Below, piece after piece: positions 63,498 to 64,000 of a stretch of DNA of 64,000 nt. The first letter of the stretch is position 1. The number at the start of each line of letters is the position of its first letter. The position numbers and the translations under genes were made by a program. Source of the stretch: Cyclospora cayetanensis (lineage: Eukaryota; Apicomplexa; Conoidasida; Eucoccidiorida; Eimeriidae); assembly GCF_002999335.1 (NCBI RefSeq), contig NW_020312535.1, positions 124,001 to 188,000 of the forward strand, written 5' to 3'. The notes beneath the pieces are model-generated. The model saw only the letters and a program-made list of their open reading frames with translations. It made no database searches and was not told the origin of the DNA.

Positions 63498-64000
63498 GTG
63501 AGGCACATTAAAGTTGTGTGCTCATATCCCCGCAGTTCAACCGTGCCCCTTGTCTTCGTTTACGGAGGCCTGGAAGCATGCTTGGCTTACACTGAACACG
63601 CATTCGGCCGTTTATTTGGATGTATGACCCCTGAAACGCTGAAATTGAGTAAACTTGGATTGTCGGGAATAGTACCGCACTACTATTTTCGCCGTGGCAA
63701 ATTGGGAGAGCAGCATAAGTATTGGTATGGAAGTTGCCCGAAGCGCGGCTTCATGAACAAACTGCTGGCTCTTTGGGAGTTTAGCAAGAAGTGGATGCGT
63801 TTTGGGCTCATACCTATGAATTATTTGCTGGTATGCCATGATAGTGTATACCAGTGTGAGTGTACGAGACTATGTTGTGTGTATTATTTCTATTTGCTAG
63901 GGGACGCTCGTGCACCATGGTTATTCGTCCCTACTGGTAAGCTCACTATAAGAGGATTGAGATCCAACGCGGTAACACAGCGCTTTGTGCAGTTAAGCAG
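63498..64000 (+). other. Unidentified open frame running off the window end
   Basis: A plus-strand frame stays open for about 167 codons from the last stop (TGA at 63495-63497) to the window end. The first Met is at about 63624. It includes CMTPETLKLSKLGLSG, YYFRRGKLGEQHKYW and WEFSKKWMRFGL. Such length is unusual in this stop-rich flank. It follows the possible protease of copy G, so it might be pol, but no RT motif was recognised. It might equally be the start of a real gene beyond the window. Confidence 0.4.

Overview
The window looks like nuclear DNA of an eimeriid coccidian (an Eimeria- or Cyclospora-like apicomplexan). The grounds are intron-rich genes with GT-AG and a few GC-AG introns, CAG-derived Gln/Ala/Ser runs inside and between genes, an apicomplexan-type CPW-WPC secreted protein, interstitial CCCTAAA telomere-like repeats, TGCATGC motif clusters, and decayed Ty3/Gypsy-like retroelements. 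The species is not determined. No rRNA, tRNA or CRISPR array was recognised.

Left flank (1 to about 19,400). This is a graveyard of Ty3/Gypsy-like pol fragments. Copy A (minus strand) shows reverse transcriptase, integrase, a conserved 'spacer' repeat and then a broken gene for a membrane protein. Copy B (minus) has integrase, spacer and a nearly intact version of the same membrane-protein gene (10475-13025). Copy C (plus) lies back to back with B. A further spacer copy lies at about 7,680-8,850.

Central gene island (about 20,000-51,200). Six genes could be read, most with exon structures whose phases close. They are Rab6 (+, 21008-22962, 9 exons, 207 aa), an unidentified WD40-like protein (+, 25552-30079), ubiquitin-activating enzyme E1 UBA1 (-, 38575-30446, 14 exons, 1126 aa), a two-domain CPW-WPC secreted protein (+, 39885-41967), a TRAPPC12-type TPR protein (-, 45797-42550) and casein kinase 2 alpha (-, 51154-47618, 9 exons). 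CAG runs, CTGT and TA microsatellites and TGCATGC motifs are concentrated here and largely absent from the flanks. The genes are unrelated housekeeping genes: vesicle traffic (Rab6, TRAPPC12), ubiquitin activation (UBA1) and signalling (CK2), plus one secreted protein probably tied to a parasite stage.

Right flank (about 52,300-64,000). Again degenerate retroelement DNA: a gag zinc knuckle with a lost cysteine, protease, reverse transcriptase, RNase H and integrase remnants from at least four copies in both orientations, with the same spacer repeat. An unexplained frame of about 167 codons is open to the window end.

The most interesting observation is that the membrane-protein gene sits 3' of integrase plus the same spacer repeat in two separate copies. 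That is the position of an extra third ORF in some Ty3/Gypsy elements. Its reading frame is almost intact while the pol genes around it are riddled with stops.
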